Assembly (NCBI GenBank): GCA_002083475.1
Contig: LWDI01000077.1
Span: forward strand, 1 to 26,991
Direction of reading: 5' to 3'
From: Proteobacteria bacterium SG_bin5
GTDB taxonomy: Bacteria; Pseudomonadota; Alphaproteobacteria; Sphingomonadales; Sphingomonadaceae
DNA: 26,991 nt
Below are positions 16,005-22,719 of this stretch, in pieces. The notes under the pieces were generated by a model that was not told the DNA's origin, made no database searches, and was given only the letters and a program-made list of their open reading frames with translations. Numbering within the stretch: position 1 is the first letter of the stretch; every line of letters begins with the position of its first letter. The translations under genes and the position numbers were made by a program.

Positions 16005-16025
16005 TGGTTATCATTACGCTAACCA
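16005..16025. promoter_or_regulatory. Inverted repeat TGGTTA-N9-TAACCA with Fur-like core
   Basis: Perfect 6-bp arms separated by 9 nt. Read on the minus strand, 16016-16004 is TAATGATAACCAT, 12 of 13 bases like the core of the E. coli Fur box (TAATGATAATCAT). It is 74 nt upstream of the DUF4402 ATG and about 243 nt upstream of the mntH ATG. It may bind a metal regulator of the Fur/Mur type or another repressor. Alphaproteobacterial Fur-family sites differ from the enterobacterial one, so this is only a candidate. Confidence 0.4.
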
Positions 16026-16107
16026 CACCGAAATTCTACGGCGGCGATTCTACTGGCGGGCACTACGGCTCATCGTCATCAAACCGCACCCGCGGAACCA
16101 AGCGCGC

Positions 16108-16195
16108 AGCTCCTCCCCCACAGGGGGAGGGGGTTGGAGGCGGGCAAATCACCTCCCTGGAAATCGCGCTAACGCGCGCGCCACCTCCCGGTAAA
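16108..16195. repeat. Decayed copy of the AGCTCCTCCCC inverted-terminal repeat family
   Basis: The left part (AGCTCCTCCCC, a GGGGGAGGGGG block, then AGGCGGGCAAATCACCT) matches the left end of the 193-bp element at 25809-26001. GCGCGCCACCTCCC at 16175-16188 matches the element's right end, which then diverges. The middle is lost. It is a small non-coding repeat with no protein of its own, located between the divergent DUF4402 and mntH genes. Confidence 0.65.
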
Positions 16196-16267
16196 TGGCG
16201 AGGATTTTGCGGCGCCCGATCGCGCGCGAATTGCATCCCCCGCGCCTTGGCCCCACATGCACGCGCG

Positions 16268-17608
16268 ATGAGCCCGCCGCCCTTCGCCGCCGACCCGAGC
16301 GCCGTGCTCCCCCCGCCAGCGCCGCCGCGGCCCTCGCTCGGCGAAGTGCATCGCAGCGTCCGCGTGCCGGCGCATGCCGCCTGGTGGCGACGGCTGTTCG
16401 CCTTCAGCGGCCCGGGCTTTCTGGTCGCGGTCGGCTATATGGACCCGGGCAATTGGGCGACCGACATCGCCGGCGGCTCGGCCTATGGCTATCGGCTGCT
16501 GGTGGTGATCCTGGCCGCCAATCTGATGGCGATGCTGCTCCAGGCGCTCGCCGCGCGGCTGGGGGTGGCGAGCGGGATGGACCTCGCCCAAGCCTGCCGC
16601 GCGCGCTATCCGCGGCCCGTCGCGCTGCTGCTGTGGGTGCTGTGCGAGCTCGCGATCATCGCCTGCGATCTCGCCGAAGTGCTCGGCACCGCGATCGCGC
16701 TGCAATTGCTGTTCGGCTTGCCGCTCACCGCCGGGGTGCTGCTCACCGGCTTCGACGTGCTGCTGATCCTGGGGCTCCAGCGCTGGGGATTTCGCCTGCT
16801 CGAGGCGTTCATCATCGCGCTGCTGGTGGTGATCGCGGGCTGTTTCGCTTATGAACTGGCGATCGCCCAGCCGGCGCTCGCGGCGGTACTCGGCGGGCTC
16901 GCGCCCGATCCCGCGATCGTGCGCGATCCCAAGATGCTCTATCTCGCGATCGGCATTTTGGGCGCGACGGTGATGCCGCATAATCTCTATCTGCACAGCG
17001 CGATCGTGCAGACCCGCGCCTTCGCGCGCGATCTCGCGGGCAAGCGCCAGGCAATCCGGCTCTCGACGATCGATTCGACGCTCGCCTTGTTCTTCGCTTT
17101 GTTCATCAACGCCGCGATCCTGATCCTGGCGGCGGCGGCGTTTCACGGCAATGGCCGCACCGACGTGGTCGAGATCGACCAGGCCTATCATTTGCTCTCG
17201 CCGCTGTTGGGCGCGGGGGCGGCGAGCGTGGTGTTCGCGGTGGCGCTGCTCGCCTCGGGGCAGAATAGCACGATCACCGGCACGCTCGCCGGGCAGATCG
17301 TGGCGGAGGGGTTTCTCGATCTGCGGCTGCCGGTTTGGCTGCGGCGGCTGGCGACGCGCGCGATCGCGATCCTGCCCGCGGTCGGGGTGGTCGCCTGGAT
17401 GGGCGACAAGGGCGCGACCGAGCTGCTCGTGCTGAGCCAAGTGGTGCTGAGCCTGCAACTGCCGTTCGCGGTGGTGCCGCTCGTCGCCTTCACCGCCGAC
17501 CGGCGGGTGATGGGCGAGCTCGCCGCGCCGCGCTGGCTGAGCGGCCTCGCCTGGGGCGTGGCGGGGCTGCTCATCGGGCTGAATTTGACGCTGTTGCTGA
17601 GCTTATAG
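16268..17608 (+). CDS. mntH: Nramp-family divalent metal (Mn2+/H+) transporter
   Basis: 446-residue inner-membrane symporter with about eleven hydrophobic segments. The two metal-site motifs are intact: YMDPGNWATD in the first helix (Asp59, Asn62) and GATVMPHNLYLHSAIVQTR in the sixth (Met236, His238), the set that selects Mn2+ and Fe2+ over Ca2+. The reading frame is open more than 1 kb upstream, through the repeat and antisense to the DUF4402 and chaperone genes; that part is not coding. The ATG at 16268 is the last start before the first conserved helix and leaves a 40-residue Pro-rich cytoplasmic leader. It converges with the glycosyltransferase gene at 17729. The symbol is by family. Confidence 0.92.
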   Translation: MSPPPFAADPSAVLPPPAPPRPSLGEVHRSVRVPAHAAWWRRLFAFSGPGFLVAVGYMDPGNWATDIAGGSAYGYRLLVVILAANLMAMLLQALAARLGVASGMDLAQACRARYPRPVALLLWVLCELAIIACDLAEVLGTAIALQLLFGLPLTAGVLLTGFDVLLILGLQRWGFRLLEAFIIALLVVIAGCFAYELAIAQPALAAVLGGLAPDPAIVRDPKMLYLAIGILGATVMPHNLYLHSAIVQTRAFARDLAGKRQAIRLSTIDSTLALFFALFINAAILILAAAAFHGNGRTDVVEIDQAYHLLSPLLGAGAASVVFAVALLASGQNSTITGTLAGQIVAEGFLDLRLPVWLRRLATRAIAILPAVGVVAWMGDKGATELLVLSQVVLSLQLPFAVVPLVAFTADRRVMGELAAPRWLSGLAWGVAGLLIGLNLTLLLSL

Positions 17609-17614
17609 GGCCGA

Positions 17615-17658
17615 CGAAGAATAGCCTAGTCGACAGCCGGGGCTAGGTTCGTTCTTCG
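17615..17658. terminator. Imperfect stem-loop after mntH (candidate terminator)
   Basis: CGAAGAA (17615-17621) pairs with TTCTTCG (17652-17658), and CCTAG (17625-17629) with CTAGG (17643-17647), forming a two-part stem. It starts 6 nt after the mntH stop in the gap between convergent genes. Function inferred from position. Confidence 0.45.
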
Positions 17659-17683
17659 CTGGCGACCGTCGTTCAGGAGCCCA

Positions 17684-17704
17684 GCCCCGGATCAAGTCCG
17701 GGGC
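17684..17704. repeat. REP-like hairpin GCCCCGGA-tcaag-TCCGGGGC
   Basis: Perfect 8-bp stem with a 5-nt loop, 25 nt before the end of the convergent glycosyltransferase gene. The wording (CCCCGGATCAAGTCCGGGG) is of a kind often dispersed in sphingomonad intergenic regions, which is recalled knowledge and not tested here. It could also help terminate transcription. Confidence 0.5.
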
Positions 17705-17728
17705 GACGGGGTTATTCGAGGACGAGCC

Positions 17729-19105
17729 CTACCGCCCCACGCTCGCGCCGATCGCGGTGCGCTGTTGCCAGCCCCAGGTCTCGCGGCCCGTGAGGAACGC
17801 GTGCCAGCCCCACAGCGCGCCCAAATGGCGCAGCAGCTGGAAAGTGAAGGGCTCGAGCAGCGAAGCGAGCACCGCCATCCCCAAGCCGAGCCCTTCGCTC
17901 TTGCCCGTCCAGCGCGTGTAGAGCCGGATCGACCAGAGGTGGTAGCTCAGGTCCAAGGCGACTTTCGCGAGCATCACGCCGAGCACCGCGCTGGCGACGA
18001 ACAAGCGCCCGGTCACGAGCAGCGACACCAGCACGCCGAAGGCGGTGATGCCATAGATGGGCTGGAGCGTGTCGAGCGTCTTGACCGGCATATGCGCGCG
18101 CCCCAGCGCGCCGAAGCGCGGATTGCCGATCATGTCGCGGTTCCAATATTGCGTCTGCAAATAGCCGCCGAACCAGCGCCGCCGCTGTTTCAGAAAGCCC
18201 AGGAACGAAGCGGGCGCGTCGGTGCGCGCGGTCGCCTGGCCGATCACCGCGACTTCCCAGCCGAGGGCGCGCTCGGACGAATGGCGGTGGAGCCGGTGGA
18301 TCAGCTCATAATCCTCGACCAGGCATGCCGGATCGAACCCCCCGACCTGCAGCAGCGCCTGGCGGCGATATGCCCCGAACGCGCCCGAGACGAGGAGCAG
18401 GCTGTTCACTCGCCCCCAGGCATAGCGCGACAGGAAATTGCGGACATATTCGTAGCGCTGGAACCATTCGAAGAAGCGCCCTTTAAGGCTCGGCCCGCAG
18501 ATCGGGGTGAGCACGCCCGTCGCCGCGACCAGCGCCGGCTCGGCGGCAAAGGCCGACCGCATCGCGCCGAGCGCGCCCGGATCGACGAGCGTATCGGCGT
18601 CGATCGTCACCACCAATTCGGTATCGAGCCAGGGGATCGCCTGGTTGAGCGCGCGCGCCTTGCCGCCGTGCGGCAGCCGCAGCCAGCGCAGCCGGGGCTC
18701 GGCGGGGGCGGGGCCGCTCATCACCCCCAAGGGGGGCGGGGCGAGGCCATAGAGCGCCTTCAGCACCGCCGGCGTATCGTCGGTGGAGCCGTCGTCGGCG
18801 ATCAGGATCAGCTCGGGCGGATGCGGTTCGGCGAGGAGATGATCGATCGTCACCTTCAGCACGCCCGCCTCGTTATGCGCGGCGATGATGACGCCCAGGC
18901 TCGGCGCGGGACCGGCGGGTAGCGGCGCCGGGGCCGCGCGCGCGATCGTGCCGATCTTGCGCCCGGTAAAAGCCAATAGTGCGCTATCGTACAGAATATA
19001 AGCGACGCCTACCGACCAACCGGCGAGCCCCACCCGGACGAACGCTTGCGCGGTCAATAGCAGGAACAGCAAAGCCCCGGCGAGCGCGATCAAATAAGCC
19101 GACAT
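17729..19105 (-). CDS. Membrane-bound processive family 2 glycosyltransferase
   Basis: 458-residue inner-membrane GT2 resembling the PgaC/hyaluronan/cellulose synthase group. Hydrophobic N-terminal helices precede a cytoplasmic catalytic domain with APSLGVIIAAHNEA, IADDGSTDD (nucleotide-binding Asp), VTIDADT (the DxD motif, about 167-173), LVEDYEL (catalytic ED) and LKQRRRWFGGYLQ (the Q/RxxRW motif of processive enzymes). Several C-terminal membrane helices follow (about 300-430). The product would be a beta-linked polysaccharide or glycolipid; sugar unknown. The frame can start at a TTG at 19168; the ATG at 19105 is preferred because the first membrane helix begins there, though neither has a good ribosome site. 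No PgaABD or Bcs partners are adjacent. Confidence 0.88.
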   Translation of the reverse strand: MSAYLIALAGALLFLLLTAQAFVRVGLAGWSVGVAYILYDSALLAFTGRKIGTIARAAPAPLPAGPAPSLGVIIAAHNEAGVLKVTIDHLLAEPHPPELILIADDGSTDDTPAVLKALYGLAPPPLGVMSGPAPAEPRLRWLRLPHGGKARALNQAIPWLDTELVVTIDADTLVDPGALGAMRSAFAAEPALVAATGVLTPICGPSLKGRFFEWFQRYEYVRNFLSRYAWGRVNSLLLVSGAFGAYRRQALLQVGGFDPACLVEDYELIHRLHRHSSERALGWEVAVIGQATARTDAPASFLGFLKQRRRWFGGYLQTQYWNRDMIGNPRFGALGRAHMPVKTLDTLQPIYGITAFGVLVSLLVTGRLFVASAVLGVMLAKVALDLSYHLWSIRLYTRWTGKSEGLGLGMAVLASLLEPFTFQLLRHLGALWGWHAFLTGRETWGWQQRTAIGASVGR

Positions 19106-19260
19106 CGGCACGGGGCGCGGCGAAAAGCGCGGCGACTCGCTCGCCAATCTGCGACTGAGTAAGTTCAACGATCGTCTCGATTTGCAGTGAGCGAGGCCAG
19201 CGTTAAGGTAGGAACGAAGCGGCCGAGCGCTAGGGTCATCGAACCGACAGGGAGCAAGCG

Positions 19261-19830
19261 ATGCAGCGTCGTTATACCAGCCTTGCCATCACGCTTCATT
19301 GGCTGATCGCGGCGGGGGTGATCGCCAACGTCCTGCTCGCCTGGGTCTGGCCCAATCTGCCCGATGCGCAGGTGCGCCCGCTGATCGACAGCCACAAATC
19401 GGTGGGCATCACCATCTTGGCGCTGGCGCTGCTGCGCTTGCTGTGGCGGCTGTCGCACCGCCCGCCCGAACTGCCCGCGGGCTATGCGCCTTGGGAAAAA
19501 ACACTCTCGCACGTCGCGCATTGGGGGCTTTATTTCGTCATTTTCGCGATGCCCATCACCGGCTGGGTGATGGACAGCGCTTGGGACCGCGCGGCGCAAA
19601 ACCCGAACTATTGGTTCGGCCTGTTCGAATGGCCCCGGCTGTCGTTCATCACGGCGCTCGACCCGGCGACCAAGAAGGCGGTGCATGACGGCTTTGGCGA
19701 AGCGCATGAGCTGATCGCCTGGCTCGTTTATCTGCTCGTCGCGCTCCACATCGCCGGCGCGCTGAAACACCAATTGGTGGACGGCAAGCGCGAGCTGCAG
19801 CGCATGTGGTATTGGGGGCGGGCGGACTAG
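19261..19830 (+). CDS. Cytochrome b561 (CybB-like) family protein
   Basis: 189-residue di-heme inner-membrane protein with four helices that carries electrons between quinol and a periplasmic or membrane partner. Candidate heme-ligand His residues fall in helices: His13 (AITLHWLIA), His45 (DSHKSVGI), His84 and His87 (LSHVAHWGLY), and His149, His163 and His170 near the last helix (EAHELIAW, VALHIAGALKHQ). The C-terminal motif GALKHQLVDG is typical. A 45-residue loop between helices 3 and 4 (about 106-140) is longer than in E. coli CybB. The ATG follows AGGGAG at good spacing. It is divergent from the GT2 gene and alone in its unit. It could also serve as the membrane partner of a periplasmic oxidoreductase; none is nearby. 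Confidence 0.9.
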   Translation: MQRRYTSLAITLHWLIAAGVIANVLLAWVWPNLPDAQVRPLIDSHKSVGITILALALLRLLWRLSHRPPELPAGYAPWEKTLSHVAHWGLYFVIFAMPITGWVMDSAWDRAAQNPNYWFGLFEWPRLSFITALDPATKKAVHDGFGEAHELIAWLVYLLVALHIAGALKHQLVDGKRELQRMWYWGRAD

Positions 19831-19855
19831 GGGTACAGCGCCCGTAGGTCCAAGA

Positions 19856-19937
19856 GCGTCGCCCCAGCGAAAGCTGGGGCCTCGAGCAACCGGAGCGCCC
19901 CGTTTCGGCGAGCCCCCGGCTTTCGCCGGGGCGACGC
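19856..19937. repeat. Inverted pair of REP-like hairpins (GCGTCGCCCC-x-GCGAAAGC)
   Basis: The first unit is at 19856-19883, with the perfect stem GCCCCAGC/GCTGGGGC around GAAA (19861-19880). The second unit, on the opposite strand and ending at 19937, reads GCGTCGCCCCGGCGAAAGC with a compensating stem (CCCCGGC/GCCGGGG). One variable base in the first stem arm changes together with its partner, so base pairing is kept. The pair sits 25 nt after the cytochrome b561 stop, like bacterial BIME elements. The rest of the 239-bp gap to 20070 shows no gene. Confidence 0.7.
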
Positions 19938-20069
19938 TTGGCGCGCGAATAAGCTCGTTTCGTTCAGCTCAAATAAAGTTTCGGAACCGCCCGCGCCTCT
20001 CGAGAATTGAAGCAAGCGGTCAATAACGGCGCCGCGCGTCCTGCGTCGCGTGCCTTTCGCGGACGAAAC

Positions 20070-20759
20070 ATGGGCGGCGCTAGTCTAAATTTGATGCAGA
20101 TCAACGTTGCCGGTTCGAACGAGCAAATCGCGCCTTTCGCCGAACGACTTGAGCAGATCATTTCGATCATCGATCGAAACATGGCCGATATGGTCGCGGT
20201 TCAGGCCGGTGTCGATGCGGGCGGCAGTGACGCGCCGCTCGCCGCGCTCGCGCTCGAACTGGGCGATCACCCGCATCTCGCGCGCGCCGGCGGGATGGCG
20301 TTGTTCAGCCGCGTGCCGATCGAGGCCGCTGACGCGGTGCCGCTGCGCCAGCTCGGCCTGCCCGAGGATCCGTTCCAGCGGCAATTGCTGATCGTCCGCC
20401 TCGCGCCGCCCGCGCCGGTGGTGGCGATCGGGCATTTTTCCTGGGTCACGGCGCAGGCCGAAGCCAATGTCGCCGATGCGCTCGGCGCGCTCGCGGGGCT
20501 GGGCGACACGTTGCTGGTCGGCGATTTCAACCAGCCGCCCGAAAGCCCCGCGCTCGCCGCGCTCGCCGAGGCGGGGTTCGTCGACCCCTGGACGCGGCTC
20601 AACCGGGCCGAGGCGGGGCATAGCTATCCGACGGGCGCGCCCGATCGGCGGATCGATTATGTGCTCGAACGCGCGACCGCGCCGCTGGTGACCGCGCTCG
20701 CGCTGGTGCCGGGCGATTTTTCGGACCATGCCGCGCTCGTCGCTCGGATCGAGCGATGA
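20070..20759 (+). CDS. Endonuclease/exonuclease/phosphatase-fold protein lacking the usual catalytic Glu
   Basis: 229-residue protein with the EEP-fold pattern: LNLMQINVAGSNEQ (first strand, Asn), LFSRVPIE, VAIGHFSWVT, LLVGDFNQPPESPAL (Asp-Asn motif), RRIDYVLE and FSDHAALVA (terminal Asp-His). The second motif, normally D-x-x-x-L/V-Q-E with the metal-binding Glu, reads DMVAVQAGVD: the Glu is Ala. The rest of the active site is kept, so it may be a weak enzyme, use another ligand, or bind without catalysis. The frame opens at a TTG at 20007; the ATG at 20070, with GGACG upstream, is preferred. The stop overlaps the GT9 gene (ATGA), making it the first gene of the heptose-glycan operon. Confidence 0.8.
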   Translation: MGGASLNLMQINVAGSNEQIAPFAERLEQIISIIDRNMADMVAVQAGVDAGGSDAPLAALALELGDHPHLARAGGMALFSRVPIEAADAVPLRQLGLPEDPFQRQLLIVRLAPPAPVVAIGHFSWVTAQAEANVADALGALAGLGDTLLVGDFNQPPESPALAALAEAGFVDPWTRLNRAEAGHSYPTGAPDRRIDYVLERATAPLVTALALVPGDFSDHAALVARIER

Positions 20760-21760
20760 AGCGCGTGCTCGTCATGCGCGCGTTGGGCGGGCTGGGCGAC
20801 GTGCTGACCGCCGTGCCCGCGCTCGAGCGGCTGCGCCACGCGCATCCGGTGGCCGAGATCACGTATATGGGGCTGGAACAAGTGCGCTCCGTGGTCGCGC
20901 GCTATCCCGCGCTGGTCGACGCCTTTCTGCCTTTCCCGGGCTTTCCCGGCATCGTCGAGGCGCCCTTCGCGGTCGAGCGGCTCGCGGGCTTCCTGGCCGA
21001 TCGCGCGGGCGTACCCGGCTTCGATCTGGCGATCCAGATGCATGGCAGCGGCAGCGTGTCGAACGTGTTCACCGCGCTCCTCGGCGCGCGGCGCTTCGCG
21101 GGCTATCATGTGCCCGGCCTCTGGGCGCCCGAGGGCAGCGCGCCGTTCCCCGATCATCTGCGCGAGGCCGATCGCTGGCTGGCGTTGGTCGAGCGGCTCG
21201 GCTGCACCGAAGGCGCGGCAAGCCCCGACTTCCCCTTGAGCGCCGAGGAGCGCGCCGCGCCCGCGCGGTTCGGCTTGGCGCGCCGCTACGCGCTGATCCA
21301 CCCCGGCGCGAGCGACCCCAAGCGCCGCTGGCCGCCCGCGCGCTTCGCCCAGGTCGCGGATCGGCTCGCGCGCGAGGGCCATGACATCGTCCTCACCGGC
21401 ACGCCCGGCGAGGCCGCGTTGTGCGCGGCGGTCGAGGCCGAGATGGGCGCGCGGGCCCAGAATTTATGCGGCGCGACCGATCTCGGCGCGATGGGCGGGC
21501 TGGTCGCGGGCGCGGCGCTGGTCGTCACCAACGACACCGGCACCGCGCATCTGGCCGAAGCGCTCGCCGCGCCGAGCGTGACGATCTTCATCGCCTCCGA
21601 CCCCGCGCGCTGGGGCGCCGCCGATCGCGCGCGCCATGTCGCGGTCGGCGCGGGCGTGCCCGACGTCCCCATCGGCGCGCCGCCGCACGGCATCGCCCCC
21701 AGCCTGCCGAGCGTCGACCAAGTGCTGCGCGCCGCCACCAGCCTGATGGAGATGGCGTGA
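20756..21760 (+). CDS. Glycosyltransferase family 9 (heptosyltransferase-like)
   Basis: 334-residue GT-B fold protein of the ADP-heptose:LPS heptosyltransferase family. It opens with RVLVMRALGGLGDVLTAVPAL, the GLGD acceptor-site loop of GT9. The C-terminal half has YALIHPGASDPKRRWPPARFAQVADRL and LVVTNDTGTAHLAEAL, the nucleotide-sugar binding motifs. No signal peptide or membrane helix is present; such enzymes act on the cytoplasmic face of the inner membrane. It overlaps the EEP gene by ATGA and the next transferase by TGATG. Genes for the ADP-heptose precursor lie in the same operon, so heptose transfer is a natural inference, though the acceptor is unknown. Confidence 0.9.
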   Translation: MKRVLVMRALGGLGDVLTAVPALERLRHAHPVAEITYMGLEQVRSVVARYPALVDAFLPFPGFPGIVEAPFAVERLAGFLADRAGVPGFDLAIQMHGSGSVSNVFTALLGARRFAGYHVPGLWAPEGSAPFPDHLREADRWLALVERLGCTEGAASPDFPLSAEERAAPARFGLARRYALIHPGASDPKRRWPPARFAQVADRLAREGHDIVLTGTPGEAALCAAVEAEMGARAQNLCGATDLGAMGGLVAGAALVVTNDTGTAHLAEALAAPSVTIFIASDPARWGAADRARHVAVGAGVPDVPIGAPPHGIAPSLPSVDQVLRAATSLMEMA

Positions 21761-22719
21761 TGCGCCGCCTGCGAGTCCTCACCTGGCACGTCCATGGCAG
21801 CTATCTCTTTTATCTGACGCACGCGCCGCATGATTTCTGCCTGCCGGTGACGCCCGAGCGCGGCGAGGGGCATGGCGGGCGCACCCCCAATTTCGCTTGG
21901 GGGGGCAATGTTCACGAGGTGCCGGTCGATCGGCTGGCGGCCGAGCGCTTCGACCTGGTGCTCTATCAATCGCACCGCAATTGGCGCGTCGATCGCCTCG
22001 CGCTGCCCCCCGCGCTGCGCGCATTGCCCGCCGTTTATCTGGAGCACGACCCGCCGCGCGACAGCCCGACCGACACACGCCACCCTGTCGACGACCCGAG
22101 CGTCCAGATCGTCCATGTCACGCATTTCAACGCGCTGATGTGGGACAATGGGGCGAACCCGGTCGCGGTGATCGATCACGGCGTGCCCGATCTCGGCCAT
22201 CGCTACACCGGCGCGCTCGATCGCGGGCTGGTGGTGGTGAACGGCCTGAAGCGGCGCGGCCGGCGGCTGGGCGCGGATATTTTCGAGCGGGCGCGCGCGC
22301 GCGTGCCGCTCGATCTGGTGGGCATGTTCGCCGAGGAAGCCGGCGGGCTGGGCGAGGTGCCGCTCGCCGATCTTCCCAATTTCGCCGCGCGCTACCGCTT
22401 CTTCTTCCACCCCATTCGCTACACCAGCCTCGGCCTCGCGCTGCTCGAGGCGATGATGCTCGGCCTGCCGATCGTGGGTCTTGCGACGACCGAGCTGCCG
22501 ACGATCATCCGCGATGGCGAGAATGGCTTCATCGCGACGAGCGAGGCCGAGCTGCACGCGGCGATGCGCCGCTTGCTCGCCGACCCAGGCCTGGCGCGCG
22601 CGTTGGGGGAGGGGGCGCGGGCGACGGCCTTGGCGCGTTTCGGCATCGATCGCTTCGCGCGCGATTGGGACGCGCTGCTGCGCTCGGTCGCGGCGGGCGG
22701 CATGGAAAGGGCGGCGTGA
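21760..22719 (+). CDS. Small GT4-like glycosyltransferase
   Basis: 319-residue protein. The C-terminal half is recognisably GT-B, GT4 type: FFFHPIRYTSLGLALLEAMMLGLPIVGLATTELPTIIRDGENGF (about 210-253) carries the sugar-nucleotide EAM loop and the conserved DGENGF. The N-terminal half (LTWHVHGSYLFYLTHAPHDFCLPV) has lost or changed much of the usual acceptor domain. The total is 50-80 residues below a typical GT4. The ATG at 21760 overlaps the preceding stop (TGATG); a GTG three bases earlier is possible. Substrate unknown; the operon suggests a step in assembling a heptose-containing glycan. Confidence 0.82.
   Translation: MRRLRVLTWHVHGSYLFYLTHAPHDFCLPVTPERGEGHGGRTPNFAWGGNVHEVPVDRLAAERFDLVLYQSHRNWRVDRLALPPALRALPAVYLEHDPPRDSPTDTRHPVDDPSVQIVHVTHFNALMWDNGANPVAVIDHGVPDLGHRYTGALDRGLVVVNGLKRRGRRLGADIFERARARVPLDLVGMFAEEAGGLGEVPLADLPNFAARYRFFFHPIRYTSLGLALLEAMMLGLPIVGLATTELPTIIRDGENGFIATSEAELHAAMRRLLADPGLARALGEGARATALARFGIDRFARDWDALLRSVAAGGMERAA

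Larger units (their letters stand above)
15932..16267. other. 336-bp divergent intergenic region between DUF4402 operon and mntH
   Basis: No credible gene is seen here. It holds an A+T-richer patch with a 21-bp inverted repeat (16005-16025), which probably marks the control region of the leftward operon, and a decayed copy of the AGCTCCTCCCC repeat family (about 16108-16195) nearer mntH. No clear ribosome site precedes the mntH ATG. Confidence 0.6.

Noticed and set aside
15254..16267. Upstream extension of the mntH reading frame (338 codons)
   Set aside because: It runs antisense through the chaperone and DUF4402 genes and then through the repeat; conserved Nramp sequence starts only after 16268.
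19211..19240. GGAAC before cytochrome b561 as an EcfG promoter
   Set aside because: The sequence at 16-17 nt spacing is AGGG/GGGT, not CGTT.
19983..20010. GGAAC before the EEP gene as a second EcfG promoter
   Set aside because: No CGTT follows at 16 or 17 nt (GAAT and AATT instead).
20007..20069. TTG start giving a 250-residue EEP protein
   Set aside because: The added residues are not conserved-looking, no ribosome site precedes the TTG, and the ATG at 20070 has one.
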